Source: JAYOEY01 sp038120295 (lineage in GTDB: Bacteria; Pseudomonadota; Alphaproteobacteria; MPNO01; UBA2964). Taken from it: DNA of 64,000 nucleotides. Positions 17,698-25,490 of this stretch are shown one piece after another. Numbering within the stretch: the stretch's first letter is position 1; every line of letters starts with the position of its first letter. The notes under the pieces were generated by a model. It was not told the origin of the DNA, searched no databases, and worked only from the letters and a program-made list of their open reading frames with translations. A program made the translations under genes and the position numbers. The stretch spans positions 1 to 64,000 of the forward strand of contig JAYOLL010000019.1 in the NCBI GenBank assembly GCA_038120295.1, read 5' to 3'.

Positions 17698-17710
17698 TTA
17701 ATCGCATGGC

Positions 17711-18334
17711 ATGACCGGATCAGAAAAAGCTTCATCGACGGAAAAAATCGTTCTGGCGTCGGCCAGCCGAACCAGACGGGCAATGCTGGAGGCGGCGGGG
17801 ATTGTCTTCGAAACGGTACCCGCAAATATCGACGAGGACAAAATCAAGCGTGCGATGGGAACCGACAGGGCGTCGCCTGCCGAAATCGCGACCGCATTGG
17901 CGGAACAAAAGGCGCGCCGCATCTCCGCAGAATTTCCCGAAGCGCTGGTTATCGGGTCCGATCAGGTTCTGGTGCTCGACAACGACATCATGAGCAAGCC
18001 GGAAAACCGGGACGCGGCATTCGATCAGCTATGCCGGCTGAGGGGACGCGATCACAGTCTGATCAGCGCCGCCTGCATCCTGCGCGACGGTGTCAGGATC
18101 TGGCAGGCCGCCGATGCGGCTCATCTTCGAATGCGCGATTTTACCGACAGCTTCGCCGGAAACTATCTGGACCAGGTCGGCGATATCGCGCTCGAAGGAC
18201 CCGGCGCTTACCGGATCGAAGGGCTGGGCGCACAGCTTTTCGCTCGTATCGACGGATCGCATTTTACCATTCTCGGTCTGCCCCTGTTGCCACTTCTGGA
18301 GTATCTTCGCGACCGAGGCGTACTGGAGCACTGA
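17711..18334 (+). CDS. maf: Maf-family nucleoside triphosphate pyrophosphatase
   Basis: Maf/YceF/YhdE proteins hydrolyse non-canonical or modified nucleoside triphosphates to monophosphates and are linked to division arrest. The 207-residue protein shows LASASRTRRAMLEAAGI at the N-terminus, EQKARRIS, the acidic GSDQVLVL motif and the YLDQVGDIALEGPGAYRIEGLG region. It starts at ATG 17711, at the right border of the probable origin, and is closely followed by aroE. Confidence 0.92.
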   Translation: MTGSEKASSTEKIVLASASRTRRAMLEAAGIVFETVPANIDEDKIKRAMGTDRASPAEIATALAEQKARRISAEFPEALVIGSDQVLVLDNDIMSKPENRDAAFDQLCRLRGRDHSLISAACILRDGVRIWQAADAAHLRMRDFTDSFAGNYLDQVGDIALEGPGAYRIEGLGAQLFARIDGSHFTILGLPLLPLLEYLRDRGVLEH

Positions 18335-18338
18335 AAAT

Positions 18339-19187
18339 ATGATCGTATCCGCCAAAGCCCGCGTCGCGGGTGTCATGGGCTGGCCCGTCGGGCACTCACT
18401 CTCGCCGCGGCTGCATGGTTTCTGGCTGCAGCATTACGGGCTCGACGGCGCCTATATTCCGCTGCCGGTCCAGCCCGATTCCATCGAACAGGCGCTGCGT
18501 GCCCTGCCCAAGCTCGGATTTTCCGGCGTCAACCTGACGATTCCGCATAAGGAAACGTCGATGAAGGTTTTTGACAAGGTCGACGATCTTGCCTCCCGGA
18601 TCGGGGCGGCGAGCGTCGTGGTCGTGCATGAGGACGGCTCGCTCGAAGGCCGCAACGCCGACGGCTATGGGTTTATCGAAAACCTGAAGGCGGGAGCGCC
18701 CGGCTGGAATCCTGCGGCAGGACCAGCGGTCATGTTCGGCTCGGGTGGCGCGGCGCGGGCGGTAATCGTGGCGCTTGTCGATGCCGGAGTCCCGTCGATC
18801 CGCCTCGCCAACCGCACCAGGTCCCGTGCCCAGGGGCTGGCGGACGAGTTCGGTCCCAACATAGAGGTCATAGACTGGGACAAGCGATCCGAAGCGCTCG
18901 ATGGCGCAGCGCTCCTCGTCAATACGACGTCGCTCGGCATGTCCGGCCAGCCGCCCCTGGAAATCTCGCTAGATGCGCTGCCGAAGGGAGCGGTGGTCAC
19001 CGATATCGTCTATTCGCCGCTGATGACCGATCTGCTGACCGCCGCCGAGGCGCGCGGCCACGTAGTTGTGGACGGTCTCGGGATGCTGCTGCATCAGGGA
19101 AAGCTGGGCTTCGATGCGTTTTTCGGTCATTTCCCCGAAGTAACGCAGGAGCTGCGCGACTTCGTGCTCGCCGGGCGCGGCAAGTAG
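18339..19187 (+). CDS. aroE: Shikimate dehydrogenase (NADP+)
   Basis: Reduces 3-dehydroshikimate to shikimate in aromatic amino-acid synthesis. The 282-residue product has the shikimate-binding segment VMGWPVGHSLSPRLHGFWL, the catalytic lysine in VNLTIPHKETSMK, an NADP-binding glycine motif FGSGGAARAV, and the C-terminal DGLGMLLHQGKLGFDAFFG. It starts at ATG 18339, four bases after the maf stop. The order maf-aroE-coaE-dnaQ is standard in alphaproteobacteria. Confidence 0.96.
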   Translation: MIVSAKARVAGVMGWPVGHSLSPRLHGFWLQHYGLDGAYIPLPVQPDSIEQALRALPKLGFSGVNLTIPHKETSMKVFDKVDDLASRIGAASVVVVHEDGSLEGRNADGYGFIENLKAGAPGWNPAAGPAVMFGSGGAARAVIVALVDAGVPSIRLANRTRSRAQGLADEFGPNIEVIDWDKRSEALDGAALLVNTTSLGMSGQPPLEISLDALPKGAVVTDIVYSPLMTDLLTAAEARGHVVVDGLGMLLHQGKLGFDAFFGHFPEVTQELRDFVLAGRGK

Positions 19188-19237
19188 CGCCGGTCGTTTC
19201 CTAAAAATCGTCCCAATGATCTACCCATGATCCTCCT

Positions 19238-19882
19238 ATGATAATCCTGGGACTTACTGGCTCGATCGCCATGGGCAAATCGACGGCCGCGAAGATGCTG
19301 CGCGGTATGGGCATACCCATCTGCGACTCGGACGCCATCGTTCACGATCTGCTGGCAAAAGACGGCGCAGCCGTGGCGCCGGTGGGAAAGATGTTCGACG
19401 GGGTGGTCCGCGACGGAGCGGTGGACCGCGCGGCCCTCGGCAAACGTGTCTTCGGCGACCCGGAAGCCCTGAAGAGGCTGGAAGGGATTATTCACCCTCT
19501 TGTTTACGATACGCAGCGCCGTTTTCTCAGACAGGCGTCTAAACGTCGTGCCCCGATTGCGGTTCTCGACGTGCCGCTGCTGTTCGAGGGCGGCAGCGAC
19601 CAATGGTGCGATTATGTCGTGGTGGTCTCCGCGCCGCGCTTCATACAGGAACAGCGCGTGCTGTCCCGGCCGGGCATGACGCGCGACAGGCTCGAGGCCA
19701 CCCTGGCCCGCCAGATGCCGGACGCGGAGAAACGCCGCCGGGCGGATTTCGTCGTTTCGACCGGTCTCGGCAAGCGGCGAACCTTGAATAGACTCCGTCA
19801 AATCGTCAGACTGATCGAAGGTCGGCGCGGCAGGAAATGGCCCGGCGCCGTCCTGCGTCCACGCCGCCCGCCGAGCCGGTAA
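19238..19882 (+). CDS. coaE: Dephospho-CoA kinase
   Basis: Phosphorylates the ribose 3'-hydroxyl of dephospho-CoA in the last step of coenzyme A synthesis. The 214-residue protein has the P-loop LGLTGSIAMGKST at residues 4-16, the CDSDAIVHDLL segment that follows it in the family, and IAVLDVPLLFEGG near the middle. The basic C-terminal tail (GRRGRKWPGAVLRPRRPP) extends slightly past the fold. It lies 50 bases after aroE and 19 before dnaQ. Confidence 0.95.
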   Translation: MIILGLTGSIAMGKSTAAKMLRGMGIPICDSDAIVHDLLAKDGAAVAPVGKMFDGVVRDGAVDRAALGKRVFGDPEALKRLEGIIHPLVYDTQRRFLRQASKRRAPIAVLDVPLLFEGGSDQWCDYVVVVSAPRFIQEQRVLSRPGMTRDRLEATLARQMPDAEKRRRADFVVSTGLGKRRTLNRLRQIVRLIEGRRGRKWPGAVLRPRRPPSR

Positions 19883-19901
19883 ACCGTCTGTCGAAATTGA
19901 A

Positions 19902-20582
19902 ATGCGCGAAATCGTTCTCGATACCGAAACCACCGGCCTGTCCCCGAAGGAAGGACACAGGATCGTCGAGATCGGCTGTCTTGAACTGACCAATCATATT
20001 TCAACCGGCCGCAATTACCATCAGTACATCAAACCCGATATTCCCATGCCAAGCGCGGCCCAGGACGTTCACGGGCTAAGCGACGAGTTCCTTTCCGACA
20101 AGCCGCCCTTCGAGGAAATCGGGGATGCGTTTCTCGATTTCGTCGGCGATTCCCCGATGGTGATTCACAACGCCTCGTTCGACATGGCGTTCATCAATGC
20201 CGAACTGATGCGGATGGGGCGCGAAGCCCTGCCGATGTCGCAATCGATCGATACGGTCTCCATGGCGCGGGAAAAGTTTCCCGGCGCTCCGGCCAGCCTC
20301 GATGCGCTGTGCCGCCGTTTCTCCATCGACAATTCGGCGCGCACCTTCCACGGTGCCCTGCTCGATGCGGAGCTTCTTGCCGAGGTTTATCTGGAACTGA
20401 TCGGCGGACGGCAGCCCGGGCTGGTGCTCGATATGGCTGCTGCGAGGCAGAGCCGTCAGGAAGGCGGAACACGGGTTCAGCGCGAAGCCCGGCCGCCGCG
20501 ACCGCACGCGCCGAGCGAAGAAGAGCTTGCCCGGCACCGGGAATTTCTGGAAAAGATCAACGACCCCCTCTGGGATCGCTGA
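19902..20582 (+). CDS. dnaQ: DNA polymerase III epsilon subunit (3'-5' proofreading exonuclease)
   Basis: Provides proofreading in the replicative polymerase core. The 226-residue protein shows the Exo I motif VLDTETTGL with catalytic Asp and Glu, the Exo II motif IHNASFDMAFINAEL, and the Exo III region HGALLDAELLAEVYLEL. The C-terminal ~50 residues are charged and would form the tail that contacts the polymerase alpha subunit. Position next to coaE is conserved in this class. Confidence 0.96.
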   Translation: MREIVLDTETTGLSPKEGHRIVEIGCLELTNHISTGRNYHQYIKPDIPMPSAAQDVHGLSDEFLSDKPPFEEIGDAFLDFVGDSPMVIHNASFDMAFINAELMRMGREALPMSQSIDTVSMAREKFPGAPASLDALCRRFSIDNSARTFHGALLDAELLAEVYLELIGGRQPGLVLDMAAARQSRQEGGTRVQREARPPRPHAPSEEELARHREFLEKINDPLWDR

Positions 20583-20594
20583 CTATCCCCGATT

Positions 20595-21107
20595 TCAGAC
20601 TTTGCCGCCGTTGGCTGCGCCGTTGCCGTCGGCTTCGTTCATGTGCTGGTCGCGGTAGAGCTGCACGAAATCGATTGGGTTGATGAACAGCGGCGGGAAA
20701 CCGCCGTCCCGCGTGACTTCGGCGACGACATTACGCGCGAACGGGAAAATCAGCCGGGCGCCCTCAATCAGCAGGATTGGCGCGACAGCGTCTTCCGGTA
20801 CGTTGGAAAGCGTGATCGTCGCCCCGTATGTCAGCTCGATGATGAAGACCGTTTTGTCGCCGCCCTTCGCTTCGCCCCGAATAACCAGCGCCACCTCATA
20901 GCGGCTTGGGCCGAGCGGCCGGGCGCTGGTGCTTACTTCTACCGCCACGGACGGGTTCTGCTCGATAGCGGCCTGCGCATCTGGGCCAAGCGGGCTTTCG
21001 AACGACAGATCCTTGATATACTGCGCCTCTATGCCGATTTCAGGCGCTTCTACCGATTCCAGTTCGGGGTTGGCGGCGGTGTTTTCGGGGGTCGGTGTTT
21101 CGGCCAT
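20595..21107 (-). CDS. secB: Protein-export chaperone SecB
   Basis: A tetrameric cytosolic chaperone that keeps precursor proteins unfolded and hands them to SecA. The 170-residue acidic protein has IGIEAQYIKDLSFESPLGPDA near the N-terminus, the YGATITLSNVPEDAVAPILLIEGARLIFPFARNVVAEVTRDGGFPPLFINPIDF core that is highly conserved in SecB, and an acidic/polar tail. It is convergent with dnaQ, with 12 bases between the stops. Confidence 0.96.
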   Translation of the reverse strand: MAETPTPENTAANPELESVEAPEIGIEAQYIKDLSFESPLGPDAQAAIEQNPSVAVEVSTSARPLGPSRYEVALVIRGEAKGGDKTVFIIELTYGATITLSNVPEDAVAPILLIEGARLIFPFARNVVAEVTRDGGFPPLFINPIDFVQLYRDQHMNEADGNGAANGGKV

Positions 21108-21195
21108 GTGATACTCCAGCGTGATGGTGCGCTGTCGCTATCACGGATGATCGGCGGTTACAACGGCTGTGGGGGAAACGCAGAGGCGTCGGCGA

Positions 21196-21711
21196 TCAGG
21201 TCAGGCGCGGCGGAGTTCCGCTGCCGTCCCTGTTCTGGTCGGAGCCGTTGTCGTCGGGGTCGATTTCACGAAAATCGCCGTCGATTGTGCCGCCGGGCCC
21301 CGTGGCCGTGCCCGATCGCCCGTCTTCATCCATCACCCAGACCCGTGTGTCCCCGCGTTTTTGTAAAACCGACCAGGCCCACGCCCTGAGAAGGCCCCGC
21401 ACCGGCGGTGCAAACAGCAGAAATCCGACTGCGTCGGTGACAAAGCCCGGCGTGAGCAGCAGAGCCCCCGCGACCAGAAGGCACATGCCGTCAAACAGTT
21501 CGGCGACCGGGAAAACCTGTTGTTCAAGGCTTTGTCTGGCCCGGTCGAGTGTCCGGATGCCCTGATTCCGCAGGAGCCAGGTGCCGACCATGGCCGTCAG
21601 GATCACAACCGCGATGGTGTTCCACAGCCCGATTTCTCCGCCAATCTCGATAAAAACCGCGATCTCGATAATCGGAACAGCAATGAAAAGGCCAAGAATT
21701 AGAAGTGGCAT
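21196..21711 (-). CDS. fxsA: FxsA-family membrane protein
   Basis: A 171-residue membrane protein with an N-terminal hydrophobic block MPLLILGLFIAVPIIEIAVFIEIGG and two or three further helices, including the GALLLTPGFVTDAVGFLL motif typical of FxsA. The E. coli protein suppresses phage-T7 exclusion by F plasmid; its normal role is unknown. The C-terminal ~60 residues are hydrophilic and low in complexity (GPGGTIDGDFREIDPDDNG). It is divergent from the Tim44-like gene, next to secB as in relatives. Confidence 0.9.
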   Translation of the reverse strand: MPLLILGLFIAVPIIEIAVFIEIGGEIGLWNTIAVVILTAMVGTWLLRNQGIRTLDRARQSLEQQVFPVAELFDGMCLLVAGALLLTPGFVTDAVGFLLFAPPVRGLLRAWAWSVLQKRGDTRVWVMDEDGRSGTATGPGGTIDGDFREIDPDDNGSDQNRDGSGTPPRLT

Positions 21712-21897
21712 GCTTGCGATTTAGGTCCTGAAACCCTAGTTTCTGGTAATGGACGTCCGTCAGATGTACGATTCACGGTTCGGCGTACTTCGCGGCACCT
21801 TACAGGGATGTAGTGCGGTGGAGCGCCCGTGTCGAGCGAATGACGCACCGCTCCTGTTTACGACCGATGAAACAACGACCGACGAATGGTTGGTATA

Positions 21898-22599
21898 ATG
21901 GGTGAAGGTTTCCAGGCGCTCGACATTATCCTTTTCGCGGCTCTGGCTGCATTTCTCGTGTTTCGCCTTCGCAGCGTTCTGGGCCGTCGTACCGGGCATG
22001 AACGCCGCCCGCCCAACGATCCTCTGGGCCGCCAGGAAAAAGACCGCACGTCTGACGATAATGTCATCGAACTTCCCGACAGGGGTGACCGCGACAATCC
22101 CGACACGTCAGCGGAAGCATCCTTCGAGGAACAGGATAGCGACGATCCGGTGTCGGCGGGGCTGACCCAGATCCGCATCGCCGATCCCGATTTCGATGCC
22201 GCGCAGTTTCGCGCGGGTGCGGAAAGCGCCTTTGAAATGGTGGTTCAGGGATTCGCCAACGGCGATACCGGGACACTGAGAAATCTGCTTAACGACGAGG
22301 TCTTCGACAATTTCGCTTCCGCCATCAAGCAGCGCGAAGACGCCGGGGACACGCTCGAGACCACCGTCATCGGCATCAAGTCGAGCAATATAATCGAGGC
22401 GCGTCTCGACGGAAGGATGGCGTTTCTGGTCATCAAGTTCGTGTCCGAACAGATCAACGTCACCAGGAACAGCGATGGGGCCGTAATCGACGGCGATCCG
22501 AACCATGTCGCTACCGTAACGGATTTGTGGACCTTCGCCAGAAATACCCGCGCCCGCGATCCGAACTGGACGCTGGTCGAAACCCGCAGCCCCAATTAA
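21898..22599 (+). CDS. Tim44-like domain protein
   Basis: A 233-residue protein with one N-terminal membrane helix (ALDIILFAALAAFLVFRLRSVLGRRTG), an acidic low-complexity linker (about residues 35-90) and a C-terminal Tim44-like domain (from ~100: FDAAQFRAGAESAFEMVVQGFANGDTGTLRNLL). In mitochondria this domain belongs to the TIM23 import motor; in alphaproteobacteria the protein (TimA) is membrane-bound and its job is unclear. I chose ATG 21898 (MGEGFQAL); an ATG at 21886 is also possible. The stop overlaps the mltA start region. Confidence 0.9.
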   Translation: MGEGFQALDIILFAALAAFLVFRLRSVLGRRTGHERRPPNDPLGRQEKDRTSDDNVIELPDRGDRDNPDTSAEASFEEQDSDDPVSAGLTQIRIADPDFDAAQFRAGAESAFEMVVQGFANGDTGTLRNLLNDEVFDNFASAIKQREDAGDTLETTVIGIKSSNIIEARLDGRMAFLVIKFVSEQINVTRNSDGAVIDGDPNHVATVTDLWTFARNTRARDPNWTLVETRSPN

Positions 22600-23695
22600 G
22601 ACGCTGCGCCGGGTCCTGCTCCCTGCATTTTTGTCTGCTGCGCTTGCTGCCTGCGCGCCGCGCCCCGACCCGGCGCCCGGGCCCGACCGGCTCTCACTCT
22701 CGCCCGTATCGTTCGACCAGCTGCCGGGATGGGCGGCTGGCAACCAGGCGGGCGCGCTGACGGCTCTGGACAGAAGCTGTAAACGCTGGCTGCGCCACAG
22801 ACCCGACGCGCCATCGTCGGGATCGGTTCCCGACCTGAGGGCCGGTGCGTTCATTCCCCCCTGCCGGGCGCTTCAGCGATACCTTCCGCAAAACGACAGC
22901 GCGGCGCGGGCCTTTTTCGAAGAATGGTTCTCGCCCTACCGTATGGCCGGCAACGATGGAGACGAAGGACTTTTCACAGGCTACTACGAGCCCGAAATAG
23001 AAGGGTCGCTGACGCCAGGTGGCCGCTACATGACGCCGCTTCTCGCCCGGCCGGAAACAAAGCGATTGCCGGATCGGGAGGCCATCGAAGCCGGCGCGCT
23101 TGGCGCACGCGCGAAACCCGTCGCCTGGGTGGCGGACCCGGTCGATGCGTTCTTTCTGCATATACAGGGTTCGGGACGAATCCGCCTTCCCGACGGAAGT
23201 GTGCTGCGCCTCGGGTTCGACGGTCACAACGGCCATCCCTATACCTCGATCGGGGGCGTCCTCATCCGTCGCGGCGCGCTCGACCGCGAAGAAGTGTCGA
23301 TGCAGACGATCAGGGCCTGGCTGGCGCAAAATCCTGCGGAAACCGCCTCGGTTCTCAACAGCAATGCCCGATACGTGTTCTTCCGGGTTCTGTCGGGGCC
23401 GGGTCCGGTCGGCGCGGAAGGGGTGCCGTTGACGCCGGGCCGGTCGCTCGCCATTGACCGCCGACTGGTGCCATTCGGCGCGCCCGTGTGGCTGGAGACA
23501 CGCGATGCGCTGGACGACAGCAGGCCGGTTCGCCGCTTGATGGTCGCGCAGGATACGGGCGGCGCGATCAAGGGCGCCGTGCGCGGAGACATATTTTTCG
23601 GCGCAGGGCCGGATGCCGCCGCGCGCGCAGGAAGAATGAATCGTGCGGGCCGATATTTTTTGCTGTTGCCGCGCGGTTTCCTGAAAACATCATGA
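22595..23695 (+). CDS. mltA: Membrane-bound lytic murein transglycosylase MltA, non-canonical start
   Basis: Cleaves the glycan strands of peptidoglycan to give 1,6-anhydro-muropeptides. MltA features are GLFTGYYEPEIEGS, HIQGSGRIRL and the C-terminal 3D domain with AQDTGGAIKG and RGDIFFG, which holds the catalytic Asp. The only canonical start, TTG 22631, leaves just seven residues before the lipobox cysteine (LAAC). Reading from ATT 22595 gives KTLRRVLLPAFLSAALAAC, a full lipoprotein signal peptide; CTG 22604 also would. ATT at 22595 overlaps the upstream TAA, so translational coupling is likely. Length is then 366 residues. Confidence 0.88.
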   Translation: MKTLRRVLLPAFLSAALAACAPRPDPAPGPDRLSLSPVSFDQLPGWAAGNQAGALTALDRSCKRWLRHRPDAPSSGSVPDLRAGAFIPPCRALQRYLPQNDSAARAFFEEWFSPYRMAGNDGDEGLFTGYYEPEIEGSLTPGGRYMTPLLARPETKRLPDREAIEAGALGARAKPVAWVADPVDAFFLHIQGSGRIRLPDGSVLRLGFDGHNGHPYTSIGGVLIRRGALDREEVSMQTIRAWLAQNPAETASVLNSNARYVFFRVLSGPGPVGAEGVPLTPGRSLAIDRRLVPFGAPVWLETRDALDDSRPVRRLMVAQDTGGAIKGAVRGDIFFGAGPDAAARAGRMNRAGRYFLLLPRGFLKTS

Positions 23696-24693
23696 TAGGG
23701 CGGTTCCGGCGGGTGGTGGCTCTTGCGGCCCTAGGCGGCTTGCCCCTGCTTTTTCCCGCTGTCGGCGCAGAGGCCAGACCGTTCTCCTTCTCCATGGAGG
23801 CTATTTCAATGGATGAGGAAGACCCGCACCGCAACCGGGTCGGGCGACTCATCTGGCGAGGCGGTTTCGCGTTGACCGCTGCCGAAAAGAAGTTCGGCGG
23901 CTTTTCCGGGCTGGCAATTTCGGCTGACGGAGACGTTCTGACGATGGTGTCCGATGCGGGGCTCTGGATGCGGGCGCGCCCGCTCCTTGATGGGCGCGGA
24001 AATTTTCGGGGACTGGAAAGTGCGGCGATAGGGCGGTTGAGAGGTCCGGACGGTTCGCTGTTGTTGCCGAATCACGACCGGGATGCCGAATCCGTCGATA
24101 TCCTGCCGGACGGGCTCCTCGTTTCGTTCGAACAGCGTCACCGGCCCTGGCTCTATCGCGGCAGGGATAACCCGCTTTTCTACCGGCCCAGGGAAATTCC
24201 AGCGCCCCCCATCCTGTCGCGCGCCCACCCCAACCAGGGGATCGAGGCGATCGTTCGGCTGGCTGACGGAAAACTTGTCGCGTTGGCAGAAGGGTTCCCG
24301 CTCGGGGCGGGCGATCTGCTGGGCTGGGTCAGGAACAATGACCGGCCCGACGGAACGTGGCGGGAATTCACCTATCGGCGGCATCGGCTGTATCGACCGA
24401 CCGGAGCGACGCTCCTGCCCAACGGCGATGTGCTTCTGCTGGAGCGCCGCTTTACCTGGCTCGGCGGTTTCGCGGCGAGGCTGGCGACGCTGAAGGCGGC
24501 GGACATAAAACCCGGCGCAACGCTTGAAGCGCGCCCGCTGGCGGAATTCGTTAGCGCCCCCCTGGCAGAAAATTTCGAGGGCCTGGCCGCCTATCGCGGG
24601 CCCGGCGGCAGGACATTCGTCTACATGATGTCAGACGATAATTTCAACATTCTGCAGCGGACATTGCTGGTGATGTTCGAGCTGGTGGACTAG
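23692..24693 (+). CDS. Esterase-like activity of phytase family protein (secreted)
   Basis: A 333-residue protein with a signal peptide (MIGRFRRVVALAALGGLPLLFPAVGAEA) and a beta-propeller-like domain of the phytase-like esterase family. Typical blocks are FGGFSGLAISADGDVLTMVSDAG, LPNHDRDAESVDILPDGLLVSFEQRHR, and the C-terminal NFEGLAAYRGPGGRTFVYMMSDDNF. The family name comes from a Streptomyces/Bacillus-type activity; the real substrate is unknown. It starts at ATG 23692 overlapping the mltA stop (ATGA), so both envelope proteins are co-translated. Confidence 0.85.
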   Translation: MIGRFRRVVALAALGGLPLLFPAVGAEARPFSFSMEAISMDEEDPHRNRVGRLIWRGGFALTAAEKKFGGFSGLAISADGDVLTMVSDAGLWMRARPLLDGRGNFRGLESAAIGRLRGPDGSLLLPNHDRDAESVDILPDGLLVSFEQRHRPWLYRGRDNPLFYRPREIPAPPILSRAHPNQGIEAIVRLADGKLVALAEGFPLGAGDLLGWVRNNDRPDGTWREFTYRRHRLYRPTGATLLPNGDVLLLERRFTWLGGFAARLATLKAADIKPGATLEARPLAEFVSAPLAENFEGLAAYRGPGGRTFVYMMSDDNFNILQRTLLVMFELVD

Positions 24694-24704
24694 CGTTTTC
24701 CGTC

Positions 24705-25490
24705 ATGGATGGAACACAGGAACCGGACAACGGCGACGTTCCCCGCGTCGGTCTGTTTGCGACCTGCCTGGTCGATGCGATGCGGCCGTCGGTCGGGTTT
24801 GCGGCGGCGAAACTTCTGCAGGACGCCGGGTGCATCGTGTCGGTGCCGAAAGCCCAGACCTGTTGCGGCCAGCCTGCCTGGAACGCGGGCGACCGCGCCG
24901 ATGCCGCGGCCATCGCGCGACAGGTTGTGGATACTTTCGGGGCGTTCGATTACACGGTCGCGCCATCCGGATCCTGCGCGGCCATGCTGCGCATTCACTA
25001 CCCCGCGCTGCTGGCCGACGATCCCGTCTGGAAGGGCCGGGCCGATGCGCTGGCGGCAAAGAGCTGGGAGCTCGTGTCGTTTCTCACCGACATTTGCGGC
25101 GTCAAATCGACAGGCGTGCATCATGACGGCGTTGCCACATACCACGATTCCTGTTCCGGTCTGCGCGAGCTCGGCATCGCCGGCCAGCCGAGGACGCTGC
25201 TGGCAAAAGTGGACGGGCTGACGCTTCGCGAACACGATACGGCCGATGTCTGCTGTGGGTTCGGCGGTACGTTCTGCGTCAAGTACACGGATATCGCCGC
25301 TGCCATGACGGACAAAAAGATCGATGCCATCGCGGCGACCGGCGCGCAGACGGTACTGGCCGGAGATCTCGGTTGCCTGATGGCGATTGCGGGCCGGGCG
25401 CGCCGCCGCGGCATCGCCCTTCGGTCCCGTCACGTTGCGGAGGTTCTTGCCGGTATGGCGGATCGGCCCGCCATCGGAGAAGGCGAATGA
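24705..25490 (+). CDS. lutA: L-lactate utilization protein LutA (Fe-S oxidoreductase, CCG domains)
   Basis: One of three subunits that oxidise L-lactate to pyruvate in the LutABC (YkgEFG) system. The 261-residue protein has two cysteine-rich CCG domains; the first contains KAQTCCGQPAWNAGD and the second DVCCGFGGTFCVKY, which are typical heterodisulfide-reductase-like cluster sites. It is 11 bases after the phytase-like gene, and its stop overlaps the lutB ATG (ATGA). Confidence 0.93.
   Translation: MDGTQEPDNGDVPRVGLFATCLVDAMRPSVGFAAAKLLQDAGCIVSVPKAQTCCGQPAWNAGDRADAAAIARQVVDTFGAFDYTVAPSGSCAAMLRIHYPALLADDPVWKGRADALAAKSWELVSFLTDICGVKSTGVHHDGVATYHDSCSGLRELGIAGQPRTLLAKVDGLTLREHDTADVCCGFGGTFCVKYTDIAAAMTDKKIDAIAATGAQTVLAGDLGCLMAIAGRARRRGIALRSRHVAEVLAGMADRPAIGEGE

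Larger units (their letters stand above)
17258..17710. other. Probable chromosomal replication origin (oriC) between hemE and maf
   Basis: This ~450-base gap has no supportable gene. It holds an AT-rich stretch at 17306-17335, several DnaA-box-like 9-mers, and a short inverted repeat GTTCGG...CCGAAC at 17572-17596. In Caulobacter and other alphaproteobacteria oriC lies directly beside hemE. Core genes diverge on either side: the left ones read leftward and the right ones read rightward, as expected for co-orientation with bidirectional replication. ParAB and two parS sites lie 13-15 kb away. The call rests on context and motifs, not on a measured origin. Confidence 0.85.
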
